Shown here piece by piece: positions 43,714 to 52,754 of a DNA stretch of 64,000 bases. Below the pieces are notes generated by a model that saw only the letters and a list, made by a program, of their open reading frames with translations, searched no databases and had not been told where the DNA came from. Source of the DNA: an uncultured Phycisphaerales bacterium. GTDB lineage: Bacteria > Planctomycetota > Phycisphaerae > Sedimentisphaerales > Anaerobacaceae. The stretch is taken from assembly GCA_937927975.1 (NCBI GenBank), contig CALEZT010000082.1, positions 7,217 to 71,216 of the forward strand, given 5' to 3'. A program made the translations under genes and the position numbers. Each line of letters begins with the position of its first letter. Position 1 is the first letter of the stretch.

Positions 43714-44406
43714 ATGGCTGTGTCCGTTCGATCGCGTATTCAGCGGGGATTCGTGTTGGCTTGTGTCGCTCTCGGGCTCGTCTCCACCGCTTGGGGCAGT
43801 CCCGTGTGGGTCCAGGTTACCGGGGAGGTAAGGTACTCGGACTTCTTAACCATCGGCGTTGGCAGCCCGGTCACGGGCTTCTACACCTACGACGACCATG
43901 CCGAGCCATTGCCGGAGTCCGGCGAAAATCCCATCTGGTACGAAGCGATCGCGATGGGTCTGACCTTCGTTGACGGCTCCTCGATCCAGACAAACACAGT
44001 CGCGATCATGATCAACAACAACAGTGGCGGCAAAGTGACGGGGGTCGATGAATACGCCGTCGACTTCGACCTCCTATTCGCTGGAGGCACGTGGACCGGC
44101 GCGTTCGAGGGACCAGTCTGGGACATTCTTCACGGATCGATCATCCGACACGATCCAGCGGGAACGGCCTGGGACGATGTCGCCCTGCCGGACCCTGAGA
44201 CGGTCCTGGCTCTGCTGCCCGACGACGACAGTTGGGTAAACTTCTACGACTACGTGGGCGAAGGCAGCGTCGGCATCAGGTCCATCCGTTTTGAGGTTAT
44301 GGATCTGTCCGTCGTTTCCGCACCGGTGCCCGTGCCCGGGGCCCTGATGCTTGCGGCCATCGGCGCAGGCTGCTGCCGCTGGGTGCTCAGGCGCAAGACG
44401 GCGTGA
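43714..44406 (+). CDS. Exported protein with divergent PEP-CTERM-like sorting tail
   Basis: A 230-residue protein: signal peptide to about 28, a beta-rich body, and a tail VPVPGALMLAAIGAG, then CCRWVLRRKTA, which departs from the GLVGW form. The body has typical short strands with WVQVTGEVRYSD and YEAIAMGLTFVDG. ATG 43714 follows a TTGAGAA stretch rather than a strong site. It has its own promoter. Function unknown; surface attachment is likely. Confidence 0.72.
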   Translation: MAVSVRSRIQRGFVLACVALGLVSTAWGSPVWVQVTGEVRYSDFLTIGVGSPVTGFYTYDDHAEPLPESGENPIWYEAIAMGLTFVDGSSIQTNTVAIMINNNSGGKVTGVDEYAVDFDLLFAGGTWTGAFEGPVWDILHGSIIRHDPAGTAWDDVALPDPETVLALLPDDDSWVNFYDYVGEGSVGIRSIRFEVMDLSVVSAPVPVPGALMLAAIGAGCCRWVLRRKTA

Positions 44407-44515
44407 TGGACATCCGACAATTCCCTGCTCCTTGCTCCGTCCAAGGTCTACCACAGGTGGTCTGCGCGCGGTAGACTGATCGTGCTGGTTCGACATGACA
44501 CGATTAGGAGAAACC

Positions 44516-45463
44516 ATGATGGACAGGGCGGCAGATCATCCGATGGGGACGAGCGGTCGAATTCTCGTTGTGGCGGCGATCCTTGCGAAGATGGCGGTCT
44601 CGTCGGTCCAGGCCCAACCTCCATCTCGTCAGACAGACCCGCCCAACGCGACTGTACTTCGAGATATCGCGTATGTGCCGGACGGCCACGAGCGGCAGAA
44701 ATTCGATCTGTATCTGCCGAAGGGGCCTCCAAAGGACGGTGGAAGGCCGCTGATCGTCTGGGTCCACGGCGGGGCCTGGCTGGGCGGCAGCAAGGACAAC
44801 TGCCCGGCGGTGCGGTTCGTCAGCGACGGCTACGCGGTCGCCAGCATCAACTATCGACTGAGTCAGCACGCGATCTTCCCTGCCCAGATCCAGGACTGCA
44901 AAGCCGCGATCCGCTGGCTGCGGGCCAACGCCGACACGCACGGAATCGACCCCAACCGCATCGGCGCCTGGGGCGCCTCGGCGGGCGGACACCTGGTCGC
45001 TCTGCTCGGGACCGCAGGCGACGTGAAGGACTTCGACGTCGGGCCCCATGCAGGCGTCTCCAGCCGGGTGCAGGCGGTGTGCGATTTCTTCGGACCCACC
45101 GACTTCACGCAGATGGGCAAGTTCCCCAGCTCGATGGATCACGACGCGGCCGATGCTCCCGAGGCGAAGCTGATCGGCGGACCCATCCCGCAGAACAAGG
45201 ACAAAGCCCAGCGAGCCAACCCGATCACCTACGTGACCAAGGACGATCCGCCCTTCCTGATCGTCCACGGCGACAAGGACCCGCTGGTCCCGCACAACCA
45301 AAGCGAACTGCTCTGCGACGCCCTCAAAGCCGTCGGCGTAAGCGTCGTGTTCTACACCGTCCAGGGCGGCGGTCACGGCGGCTTCAAAGATCCCCAGGTG
45401 GACGTCCTCGTCACCGAGTTCTTCAAGAAACAGTTGAAGCCGACCCCACCCGCGCAGATATAG
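44516..45463 (+). CDS. Exported alpha/beta-hydrolase esterase (BD-FAE/HSL-like)
   Basis: A 315-residue hydrolase with a signal peptide to about 34. Oxyanion motif HGGAW (84-88), nucleophile elbow GASAG (S155), acid in HGDKDPLVP and histidine in GGGHGGF, an intact triad. The start at 44516 has an AGGAG site; an in-frame ATG at 44495 does not. Related enzymes are carbohydrate or aryl esterases of feruloyl or acetyl type. The neighbours give no operon; the next gene is convergent. Confidence 0.85.
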   Translation: MMDRAADHPMGTSGRILVVAAILAKMAVSSVQAQPPSRQTDPPNATVLRDIAYVPDGHERQKFDLYLPKGPPKDGGRPLIVWVHGGAWLGGSKDNCPAVRFVSDGYAVASINYRLSQHAIFPAQIQDCKAAIRWLRANADTHGIDPNRIGAWGASAGGHLVALLGTAGDVKDFDVGPHAGVSSRVQAVCDFFGPTDFTQMGKFPSSMDHDAADAPEAKLIGGPIPQNKDKAQRANPITYVTKDDPPFLIVHGDKDPLVPHNQSELLCDALKAVGVSVVFYTVQGGGHGGFKDPQVDVLVTEFFKKQLKPTPPAQI

Positions 45464-45523
45464 ACCGCCTTTCGACTGCACCGATGGTTCTCATAACAGC
45501 TTGCCCGTTCGGTCTGACTTCAC

Positions 45524-46639
45524 TTACGGCAAATCGTCGCCATAATCCTCGATGCCGGTCGCGGCTTCCCCGGCGTCGACCAGACCGTCCCCCTGCTGGA
45601 TGGCCGGCAGTTCTATGTCGTCAGCCGTCGTGAAGATGTTCAGGGACAGGGCCAACGTCCCGGCTACGTGCGGCGCCGCCATGCTGGTGCCGCTCAAGGT
45701 TGCATAGCCGCCTCCCTTGTAGGTGGAGTAGATACTGACGCCGGGAGCTGCAATATCGACTCCGATCCCGAAGTTGCTGAATGAGGCGAAGGCGTCCGAA
45801 CTATCCGTGGCCGATACGCCGATCACGTTGGCATAGGCTGCCGGATAGCTGACAGCGCCGCTCTCATTACCTGCGGCCGCCACAATTTGCACCTCCGCCG
45901 CGGCAGCTGCATCACAGAGATTCTGGAACTCCTGAATGTACGAGCCGCCGCCAAGGCTCATGTTGACTACGTCCATCCCTTCCGTGATGCACCAGTCCAC
46001 ACCCGCCATGATATCCGATGTCCAGCCCATTCCGCTTCGGTTCAGGACCTTGACTGCGTAGAGGGATGCCGCCGGGGCCACGCCGATCACACCGATCGCA
46101 TTGTCCCTGGCCGCAATGATTCCGGCAACATGGGTCCCGTGGCCGTTGTCGTCCGCGTACGATTTGGCGGGGTTGATGATATTGATGCCGCCTGCGACGC
46201 CCAAATCAGGATGCGTCAAGTCGATGCCGGTGTCCACTACGGCCACCTTCGCCCCCTGACCGAGATAATCTTTGGCGTGTGCCCATTCCGCGTCGATCCG
46301 GTTTATGCCCCAGGGCAGGGTCTGGGCGGGGGGCGTCGGCGGTTGCTTAGGTGGTTTTGCCATAGTGGAGACAATCGAGTCTGGCTCAATGTCGACGATG
46401 AGGGGATTCCGCTGCAGCCCTGCCAAGGCCTGCGCAGGGACTTGGATGGCGATGGCCGGAATGTTGTCGTAAACGTGGATTACGCTTCCGCCTGCGCGCA
46501 TGACCGCCTCCGCCGCCTGTTCTGTGGGGGCCTGAATCGTAACGATATACCGGCCTGACTGCTGGGCGTCGCTCGGGCACACGAGGATCGCGCACACCAG
46601 GATCAAAAAGGACAACAAGAATCTCGTTTGCAGCTTCAT
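45524..46639 (-). CDS. Exported subtilisin-like serine peptidase (S8)
   Basis: A 371-residue protease with signal peptide (1-26), inhibitor I9-type propeptide (about 30-92) and S8 catalytic domain. D136 in VVDTGID, H170 in NGHGTHVAG, N258 in AAAGNES and S319 in GTSMAAPH form the site. The C-terminus (340-371) is acidic and has no anchor. ATG 46639 follows AAGGGG; the frame is open to 46762 but unlike the family. Likely a secreted nutritional or processing protease. Confidence 0.92.
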   Translation of the reverse strand: MKLQTRFLLSFLILVCAILVCPSDAQQSGRYIVTIQAPTEQAAEAVMRAGGSVIHVYDNIPAIAIQVPAQALAGLQRNPLIVDIEPDSIVSTMAKPPKQPPTPPAQTLPWGINRIDAEWAHAKDYLGQGAKVAVVDTGIDLTHPDLGVAGGINIINPAKSYADDNGHGTHVAGIIAARDNAIGVIGVAPAASLYAVKVLNRSGMGWTSDIMAGVDWCITEGMDVVNMSLGGGSYIQEFQNLCDAAAAAEVQIVAAAGNESGAVSYPAAYANVIGVSATDSSDAFASFSNFGIGVDIAAPGVSIYSTYKGGGYATLSGTSMAAPHVAGTLALSLNIFTTADDIELPAIQQGDGLVDAGEAATGIEDYGDDLP

Positions 46640-47030
46640 TTTCGTCCCCTTCAATTTGCGGATGAAACACGATTGCTGGAGCAGCCTACCAGAACAGACA
46701 ACCAAGCCCGACGCGGCCCGCACAGGAATTGACCGAACTCCTGAGGGCTGTCTCCCAGACATGGTGCACCTCCAAGGTAAGCATAGCTCCAGTTTGGTTG
46801 GCGTTGGTGGTCAGGACCAGCGTGATGCCGAAGAACATGAGACGTCGCCAAGTACAATCACTATATCGGCCAATCGGGACGTTGTCCAGGTAAATTCAGG
46901 GGAATTGGAGGAATTCCCCATGCCCTGGGCTGACTGGCGGATAACCAGCGGCTTTTGGTCTTGCATCGGACTCCATTCCTGAGATGATGGAACGGTCGCC
47001 CGTCGGACGTCCGAATTGGAAAGGAATACT
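46640..47030. other. Gene-free intergenic region
   Basis: About 390 bases between divergent genes; no open frame with a credible site, repeat or clear promoter was seen. Confidence 0.4.
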
Positions 47031-47315
47031 ATGGGAAATGTCGGCGATGAGTTTCAGCAGCAGACGAAATACCGGCCGGATATGATGGGGACCGAGGTGG
47101 TGCGGCGCGGACCCCGGCCGGAGTTGTACAAGACCTATCCCGACAGCAAGAAGGTCTCGCTGCCGATGTTCGAGCCGGAGGTGCTCATGACGCTCGACAG
47201 GATTCTGGGCGATCGAAAGAGCGTCCGCAGCTTTGGGGCCAAGCCTCTGTCGCTGGGGCAGTTGAGCTATCTGCTCTGGGCCTCGAACATGTCCGTCGTC
47301 GGCGTCCCGGCATAG
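47031..47315 (+). pseudogene. Truncated SagB-type nitroreductase fragment
   Basis: A 94-residue product. Its last half carries the N-terminal signature of SagB/ThcOx-type nitroreductases (RKSVRSFGAKPLSLGQLS, then LLWAS), after which the frame stops at VVGVPA. The family is normally over 200 residues, so the FMN domain is missing and this is a remnant. The ATG follows AAAGGA. The adjacent gene at 47340 is intact and unrelated. Confidence 0.65.
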
Positions 47316-47339
47316 AAGGAAGGATCGACCGCCGAACCT

Positions 47340-47717
47340 ATGGACCACGCCGCACCACCGCAGAGCTCCCTGGATGAGCTGTTCGAGGCGTTGAAGCGAT
47401 CAGGGTTCCGCAGCCGGTTCCGGCTTCGGGGCAAAGAGGCGGCGTACCTGCGGGAAAAGGGTCTGGAGACCGTCCTGGAGCACGCGAGGGATTTCGTCGT
47501 GAAGAGGCTCGCGCCCGCGAGGATCGCCAACGACGGCAAGCAGACCCCCATGCGAAACCACCCGGTCTTCGTCGCCCAGCACGCGACCGCCACCTGCTGT
47601 CGCGGCTGCCTGGAGAAATGGCACAACATTCCTAAAGGTCACGCGTTATCCGACCGAGAAGTCCTGTACGTGGTGGCTGTTATCCGACGGTGGCTTAGTT
47701 CACAGCAGCCGCAATAG
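47340..47717 (+). CDS. DUF4186 family protein
   Basis: A 125-residue protein of the DUF4186 group: QHATATCCRGCLEKWHNIPKG is the conserved core (about 81-101; shown here with its C89-C90-x2-C92 cysteine and H80-type histidine set), with YVVAVIRRWL at the end. The cysteine-rich core may bind a metal. No function is known. It starts 24 bases after the truncated nitroreductase gene on the same strand and may be a chance neighbour. Confidence 0.8.
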   Translation: MDHAAPPQSSLDELFEALKRSGFRSRFRLRGKEAAYLREKGLETVLEHARDFVVKRLAPARIANDGKQTPMRNHPVFVAQHATATCCRGCLEKWHNIPKGHALSDREVLYVVAVIRRWLSSQQPQ

Positions 47718-47826
47718 GGCAGTTCCGACCCCTGCGTCCGGAAAAACCCGTTGCCGCAATAACGTTGCGGCACTATAGTGGAGTCCGATCATCGAAGGTC
47801 AATCAGGTACACGAACAGGTAGCAAC

Positions 47827-48804
47827 ATGACGGAACGGAATCCGAAAATCGTAGTCATCGGAAGCACGTACATCGACCTTGCGGTCAAGTGCAGCAATAT
47901 CCCCACCCCCAGCCAGGCCGTCAGCGGTTCTTCCCTGGCGTGCACCCTCGCGGGTCCCGGCCCGATCCAGGCGGTGCAGGCGGCTTTGTGCCGATGCGAG
48001 GTCTCTCTGATCAGCAAGGTCGGAGGCGACGCCTTCGCACAGATGGCCCTCAAGAGCCTGGCGGAATACAAGGTGGACACCGAGTACGTGTTCTTCGCGG
48101 AGTCCAAGACCACCGGCGTCATCGTCACGCTGGTCAACTGCGAAGGCGAAAACGCCACCTGCCACTACACCGGCGCCAACTGCGCCCTGCAGCCTGCGGA
48201 CATCCAACTGGCTGAGGAACGCATCGCCCAGGCGGACGTCTGCCTCATCCACGGCTGTCTGCCTCAGGATGCGATCGCGGCGGCCATCCACTGCGCCAAC
48301 CTCCACGGGACCCGCGTGATCCTCAACCCCGCCCGACCGATCGAGCAGACGGACCAACACCGCGTGGACCTGCCTTCGGAGTACTTCACGGCCGACGTCC
48401 TGGTGGCCAACCTGGAGAAGGCCGCGGAGATTGCCGAACAGGCGGCAGCCCATGTCCGCACCGCCAAGATGATCGGCTCGGACCTCATCGCACGCGGCGC
48501 CCACAGCGCGGTCATCACGATGGGTCGTCGCGGCTGCGTGGTCGTGGACCGCAACGGCGCCGACCACGTCCAAGGCTTCGAGGTCGATTGGGTGGACCGA
48601 ACCGGCAGCGGAGACGCCTTCGCCGGGGCGCTGGCCGCCTATTGCGGGGTCAAGCACGATCTTCGCGCCGCGGTCAAATTCGCCTCCGCGGCGGGCGCCC
48701 TGGCCTGCACGAAATTCGGCGCGATCGAGTCCCTGCCCTCCAAAGCCGAGATCATCCAACTCCTCCAGAACGAAGACATCGACCTGCTCCATCACAGCCA
48801 GTGA
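47827..48804 (+). CDS. PfkB/ribokinase-family sugar kinase
   Basis: A 325-residue kinase of the ribokinase superfamily. The catalytic-base motif DRTGSGDAFAG (258-267; D263) and the NPARP loop are normal. The N-terminal substrate motif, usually GGKGxNxA, reads AGPGPIQA (42-49), so sugar binding may differ. The substrate cannot be told. The start ATG follows AGGTAGCAAC, a weak site. A hairpin repeat follows the stop. Confidence 0.85.
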   Translation: MTERNPKIVVIGSTYIDLAVKCSNIPTPSQAVSGSSLACTLAGPGPIQAVQAALCRCEVSLISKVGGDAFAQMALKSLAEYKVDTEYVFFAESKTTGVIVTLVNCEGENATCHYTGANCALQPADIQLAEERIAQADVCLIHGCLPQDAIAAAIHCANLHGTRVILNPARPIEQTDQHRVDLPSEYFTADVLVANLEKAAEIAEQAAAHVRTAKMIGSDLIARGAHSAVITMGRRGCVVVDRNGADHVQGFEVDWVDRTGSGDAFAGALAAYCGVKHDLRAAVKFASAAGALACTKFGAIESLPSKAEIIQLLQNEDIDLLHHSQ

Positions 48805-48805
48805 A

Positions 48806-48879
48806 ATGGTGCGTCGTACGCACCCTACAAGACTACAAGACGCATCGCCACAGCCTGTAGGGTGCGTACCACGCACCAT
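48806..48879. repeat. ATGGTGCGT...TACGCACCCTACA inverted repeat
   Basis: Arms 48806-48829 and 48856-48879, nearly perfect complements, between convergent genes. It may serve as a two-way terminator. Confidence 0.75.
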
Positions 48880-48894
48880 CTTCTCAGATTTCGC

Positions 48895-49752
48895 TCAATA
48901 ATCCTTGAATTTCCGCATCCACGCCGGCCACTGCTCCGGCTGCACCTCGCCGGCCTTCGTCCAGGGCCCGTTCGTATCGAATTCCTTGTGCCACTTGAGC
49001 GTCCAGAGTTCTTTCAGACCCACCCTGCGGACCGACCAGTCGAGAAACACCATGTTGATCCCCTGGCCATGACGCTCTGTGAATAGATACGACACACGAT
49101 CGCCATAATAGGAGCTGGGATTCAGCTCGGGGGGCGGCGTGAACGGCTGCTTGGGTGGCGGGTCCAGATGATGAAGTCCCGCGAACCAATGGGTGCAATC
49201 GAAGAACACCGGTACCCGCGAGGGCCCCTTGACATCCGCGGTACGCCACATGCGTCCTTTCCACGGGTACATCTCGTCGCGGGTGTAGTCCAACCACGTG
49301 TTCCAACCGAGACTGCCATACCCCGTGACACTCCGTTCCTCCGGTGGCGCCGCAGGGTCCACTCGTCCGAAGGCATACGCATGAAACGCATCACCCCAGG
49401 GGACGGGCGGCCCGGGTAAGGGTGTCAGGGCAAGAGGACAGAGCCGCAGTCTGGGCTCCAAAGCCCGGCTCTCGTGCCAGAAAACACGCCAGACGCCACC
49501 GAGACCCGACTGCTCGCCTCCTGGCGAGCCGATGTGCTCCTGCATGTAGATGGCCGACAGCAGACCCAGCTCGCGCAGCCTTGACTGGCAGACGACGCCT
49601 TTCGCCTGTTTCCGGACCCGCTGGAGCGTCGGGAGCAGGATCGCCATCAGCAGGGCGACGATGGAGATCATCACGAGCAGTTCGATGAGGGTGAACGCCC
49701 TGCGAGAGTGGTTCTGAGCGAGGCACGGCCGGAATATCCCTTCACCGCTCAT
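48895..49752 (-). CDS. Type II pseudopilin/prepilin-like protein
   Basis: A 285-residue protein with a type IV prepilin N-terminus: RRAFTLIELLV (cleavage before F) and a hydrophobic ISIVALLMAILLP helix. The C-terminal part has the HxxG-like and WGDAFHAYAF/FTERHGQGINMVFLDWS features of planctomycete/lentisphaeral prepilins (DUF1559-like). It is probably exported and assembled by the type II secretion or pilus machinery; these proteins are often paralogous in the phylum. The AGGGAGAAACC site selects ATG 49752. Upstream is an unrelated methyltransferase. Confidence 0.85.
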   Translation of the reverse strand: MSGEGIFRPCLAQNHSRRAFTLIELLVMISIVALLMAILLPTLQRVRKQAKGVVCQSRLRELGLLSAIYMQEHIGSPGGEQSGLGGVWRVFWHESRALEPRLRLCPLALTPLPGPPVPWGDAFHAYAFGRVDPAAPPEERSVTGYGSLGWNTWLDYTRDEMYPWKGRMWRTADVKGPSRVPVFFDCTHWFAGLHHLDPPPKQPFTPPPELNPSSYYGDRVSYLFTERHGQGINMVFLDWSVRRVGLKELWTLKWHKEFDTNGPWTKAGEVQPEQWPAWMRKFKDY

Positions 49753-49886
49753 GGTTTCTCCCTGCCAACAAACCTTCATCGATTCTACCCACTCCCTGCG
49801 TTGTGATGCAAGCGAAAGACCGCAGATTTCTCGCCGGGGAGACCCTCTTTCGCGGGGCATGATGGCCAGTACGGCCTGTCGCCCGG

Positions 49887-50591
49887 TCAGGTCTTTATGG
49901 CGTAGTACAGCTTCCGCAGGAGCCGGCCGTGCTCGCTGATGTCCTCGCGTCGCTCGGCGATGAACGTATCGATGGCGCGGGTTGCGCCGCGGTACTCCTG
50001 GTTGTCGTAGTCGTCGAAGACGCAGCATCCGCCCGGCGACAACCGGGGCCATACGGTTCTGGCCGCATAGAGCATGCTGTCGTGCAGGTCGCAGTCGATG
50101 AAAGCGAAGCAGAAGGGGCCCTGGAGCGTATCCAGCGTCGTCTGGAACAACCCCTGGACCAGGACGACCCGATCGGCCACGCCGAGACGCTCCAGCTTGC
50201 GGCGGACATAGTGGAGATCGGTTTCTTTGAAGGAATGGCGTCGTGTGGCGTCGCCGGCTTCCTGCTCCCGCCGGATCTCCTCGGGATCGAAGCCCGCGAA
50301 CGTGTCGCACGCGTAGATGCGTTTGGGAAGCTGCCGCATCTTCAACAAGCGGGCCATGCTGACGGTCGTGCCGCAGAGGAAACTCCCGCATTCGATGACG
50401 TCGCCCTCAAGATCGAGCGAAGCCTCCAGACGCGCGATCAGAGCTTCCACTTCATCCGGCACCAGGCTTCCCTCGTATTGCACGCGCCTCGTGGCGTAGA
50501 GCGAGGGAAACCGCAGGAGAATCCCTCGTCTGAGGCGCCGTCGCCACGAGGGGGGAAGACACCGACCCAAACGCGCCAGGGCGCCGAGCAT
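49887..50591 (-). CDS. TylF/MycF-type SAM-dependent methyltransferase
   Basis: A 234-residue protein of the macrocin O-methyltransferase (TylF) family. The SAM site has DVIECGSFLCGTTVSMA, the acid D in YACDTFAGFD and the metal acids in FAFIDCDLHDSM and CVFDDYDN. ATG 50591 has a GGGAG site 7 bases upstream; a GTG lies at 50597. Such enzymes methylate sugar hydroxyls. No glycan or natural-product cluster surrounds it, so the substrate is unknown. Confidence 0.88.
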   Translation of the reverse strand: MLGALARLGRCLPPSWRRRLRRGILLRFPSLYATRRVQYEGSLVPDEVEALIARLEASLDLEGDVIECGSFLCGTTVSMARLLKMRQLPKRIYACDTFAGFDPEEIRREQEAGDATRRHSFKETDLHYVRRKLERLGVADRVVLVQGLFQTTLDTLQGPFCFAFIDCDLHDSMLYAARTVWPRLSPGGCCVFDDYDNQEYRGATRAIDTFIAERREDISEHGRLLRKLYYAIKT

Positions 50592-50816
50592 TCGCACACT
50601 CCCTTCAACCAGGTCTGATTCGACACGTCACGTCACCCGATCATTCTAACGGACCGCTTCCATTTTGCCCAGAGCCGGCCTCCGGAGTTCGATTCCGTCG
50701 GGGAGGTTGCCCGCAAAACGCGGTCTTCGCCACCGAGAAGGGCAATTTGCTTCACTCTGCGGTTCGTCCGCACCTAGGGGCACAGCAATCTCCCTGAATA
50801 TCCCTACTGAACGCCT

Positions 50817-50977
50817 CGGAATAGCAAAATTCGTGCAACATCTCAAAACCTAAAACGCCCCTGTCGCACAATTTTTTTTATTCCTCGCCGGGCCTGGAGT
50901 TAAGTGCATTTCCACCTTCCCTAAAACACGAATTTTTCGACAAATTCGTGCAACATCGAGCAAGGGTAGAGGGACGC
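50817..50977 (+). repeat. Phage-gene leader repeat, copy 2
   Basis: Near-identical to 17141-17300 in its palindrome (CACGAATTT / AAATTCGTG, 50927-50950), its two AAATTCGTGCAACATC units and its A/T tract. It ends 27 bases before the portal gene. Confidence 0.7.
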
Positions 50978-51003
50978 GTCAGTCCGAGCGACCCGAAAAC
51001 GAG

Positions 51004-52671
51004 ATGAAAACGACACAGCGGAAAGGGCGACAGGACATGGCATTCGAGCTTGAAGCTTTCGATGGGCGGACGGGGGACCCCAAACGCGGCACATCGCGTC
51101 CGGGAACTCTCGACGCGGACTACCTCGACTGGCTGGTGGACGTGCACGCCGCGAGTATCCAGCAGCACTTCTCGCGACTGTGGGACTACTACGCCAACCC
51201 GATGTCCGACGCCTGCGGCGCCGCCGCGGCCGATCGCAAAGTCAGCGAGTCGGGACGCTGCTACATCCAGGCGCAGGAGGTCGGTCTGCCCTCGCGGATC
51301 ACCGGCCTGGCCCGCTCGCCCCACGGCGGCGCATTCGGCGCCCAGCCCGTGCGGGACATCCAGCGCAAGGAAGTCGTGATCGAGAACGACATCGCCTGGC
51401 GCGTGAACGCCGCAGCGGACTTTCTGTTCGGTAAACCGGTCACTCTGATCTCCCGGGCCTCCGACGACCGCAAGCGCAAAGACATCGAAGCGATCCTCAA
51501 GGCGCTGTTCGCGGCCAATGGCGGTCCCGGCTTCTTCCAGGACATGGCAGTGCTCGGAAGCGTCTACGGGTTCGTCGATTGCCTCATCCGAGCGCCCCAG
51601 ACGCAAGATGCGTTTGGGAATCCGCGGTCTCGGCAACCCCTCCCCGAGACCTCTTCCCTCGCTTGCCCTCCACCTCCCTCCCAGGGTCCCCGGCCCAGCG
51701 ACACAACCGGGGACCCACTCTCCCCTGTGCTGCAATGGGCACAAGCGATCGATCTGGAACTGATCGAGGCGCCCCGAGCGCTGCCTGTCCTGGACGAAGA
51801 CGACTATCGAACCATCCGACTGTACGTGCAGCACTTCCACCAGAAGACCAACACGATCAGCGGCAAGGGCTCGTTCCTCGCGCGCATCCTCGGCGCCGCA
51901 GGCTGTCGAAGCGACACCCGACAGGTCGTCGCGGTGACGGAGATCACGTCGCCCGACTACTGGCAGCGGTACGAGGACAAGGAACTCGTCGCGGAAGGCC
52001 CGCTGCCCTGGGGTTTCCTGCCGATCGTGCACATCCAGAACGTCGCGCAGCCCTACTACTACGAGGGCGTCAGCGACGTCGAGCCGCTGATCCCGCTGCA
52101 GGACGAGCTCAACACGCGTCTGAGCGATCGGGCCAGCCGAATCACGTTCCAGTCGTTCAAGATGTACCTGGGCAAAGGCATCGAGGGCTTCGAGAACAAG
52201 CCCGTCGCGCCGGGCCGGATGTGGTGCACCGACAATCCCGACGCCTCCATCCAGGAGTTCGGCGGCGACCTCGCGGCCCCCAGCGAGCACGCGCACATTG
52301 CGGAGATCCGTGAAGCGATGGACAAAGCCAGCGGCGTGACGCCTGTCGTCGCAGGCATCCTCCAGGACCGACTGGGCAATCTCACCAGCGCCGTGGCGCT
52401 GCGTCTGACGTTCATGGGCATGCTCAGCCGGAACGAACGAAAGCGCCACACCTACGGCGAGGGAATCCGCAAGATCTGCCGGATGGTCCTGAGCATGCTC
52501 GACACCGCGGGCGTCTACTCCACCAGCGAATCGGATCGGGACGTCGAGATCGCGTTTGCCAGCCCTCTGCCGGAGAACCTCATGGAGAAGCTCCAGGAAG
52601 CGCAGATCAAACGCGACCTGGGCGTCCCCCAGGACCAGATCCTCAAGGAGTTGGGCTACGAAACGAAGTGA
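51004..52671 (+). CDS. Phage portal protein (SPP1 gp6-like)
   Basis: A 555-residue portal: a ring through which DNA enters the head and to which terminase docks. N-terminal clip/wing segments (ERVRxD-like YWQRYEDKELVAEG), the portal core (GDVEPLIPLQDELNTRLSDRASRITF in pieces) and the C-terminal AIRAMRL-like SAVALRLTFMGMLSRNERKR helix are recognisable. Residues about 197-245 are a proline-rich insert. An ATG at 51037 is an alternative start. The terminase partner is absent from the cluster (see 31260). First gene after the leader repeat. Confidence 0.85.
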   Translation: MKTTQRKGRQDMAFELEAFDGRTGDPKRGTSRPGTLDADYLDWLVDVHAASIQQHFSRLWDYYANPMSDACGAAAADRKVSESGRCYIQAQEVGLPSRITGLARSPHGGAFGAQPVRDIQRKEVVIENDIAWRVNAAADFLFGKPVTLISRASDDRKRKDIEAILKALFAANGGPGFFQDMAVLGSVYGFVDCLIRAPQTQDAFGNPRSRQPLPETSSLACPPPPSQGPRPSDTTGDPLSPVLQWAQAIDLELIEAPRALPVLDEDDYRTIRLYVQHFHQKTNTISGKGSFLARILGAAGCRSDTRQVVAVTEITSPDYWQRYEDKELVAEGPLPWGFLPIVHIQNVAQPYYYEGVSDVEPLIPLQDELNTRLSDRASRITFQSFKMYLGKGIEGFENKPVAPGRMWCTDNPDASIQEFGGDLAAPSEHAHIAEIREAMDKASGVTPVVAGILQDRLGNLTSAVALRLTFMGMLSRNERKRHTYGEGIRKICRMVLSMLDTAGVYSTSESDRDVEIAFASPLPENLMEKLQEAQIKRDLGVPQDQILKELGYETK

Positions 52672-52754
52672 CGATGGCTGACCGGAGACCCGCGGGGGCC
52701 TCTCTTCCATCATCCATCACCAATCATCCATCATCAATGAAATACGGAGTCAGT

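Noticed and set aside
50691..50720. GTTCGATTCC as a tRNA T arm
   Set aside because: No acceptor, D or anticodon stems are found on either side.
17141..50977. The two leader copies as attL/attR of a 33-kb prophage
   Set aside because: They are diverged in several places, the interval holds mainly host genes, and no integrase was found; a paralogous regulatory region is the better reading.
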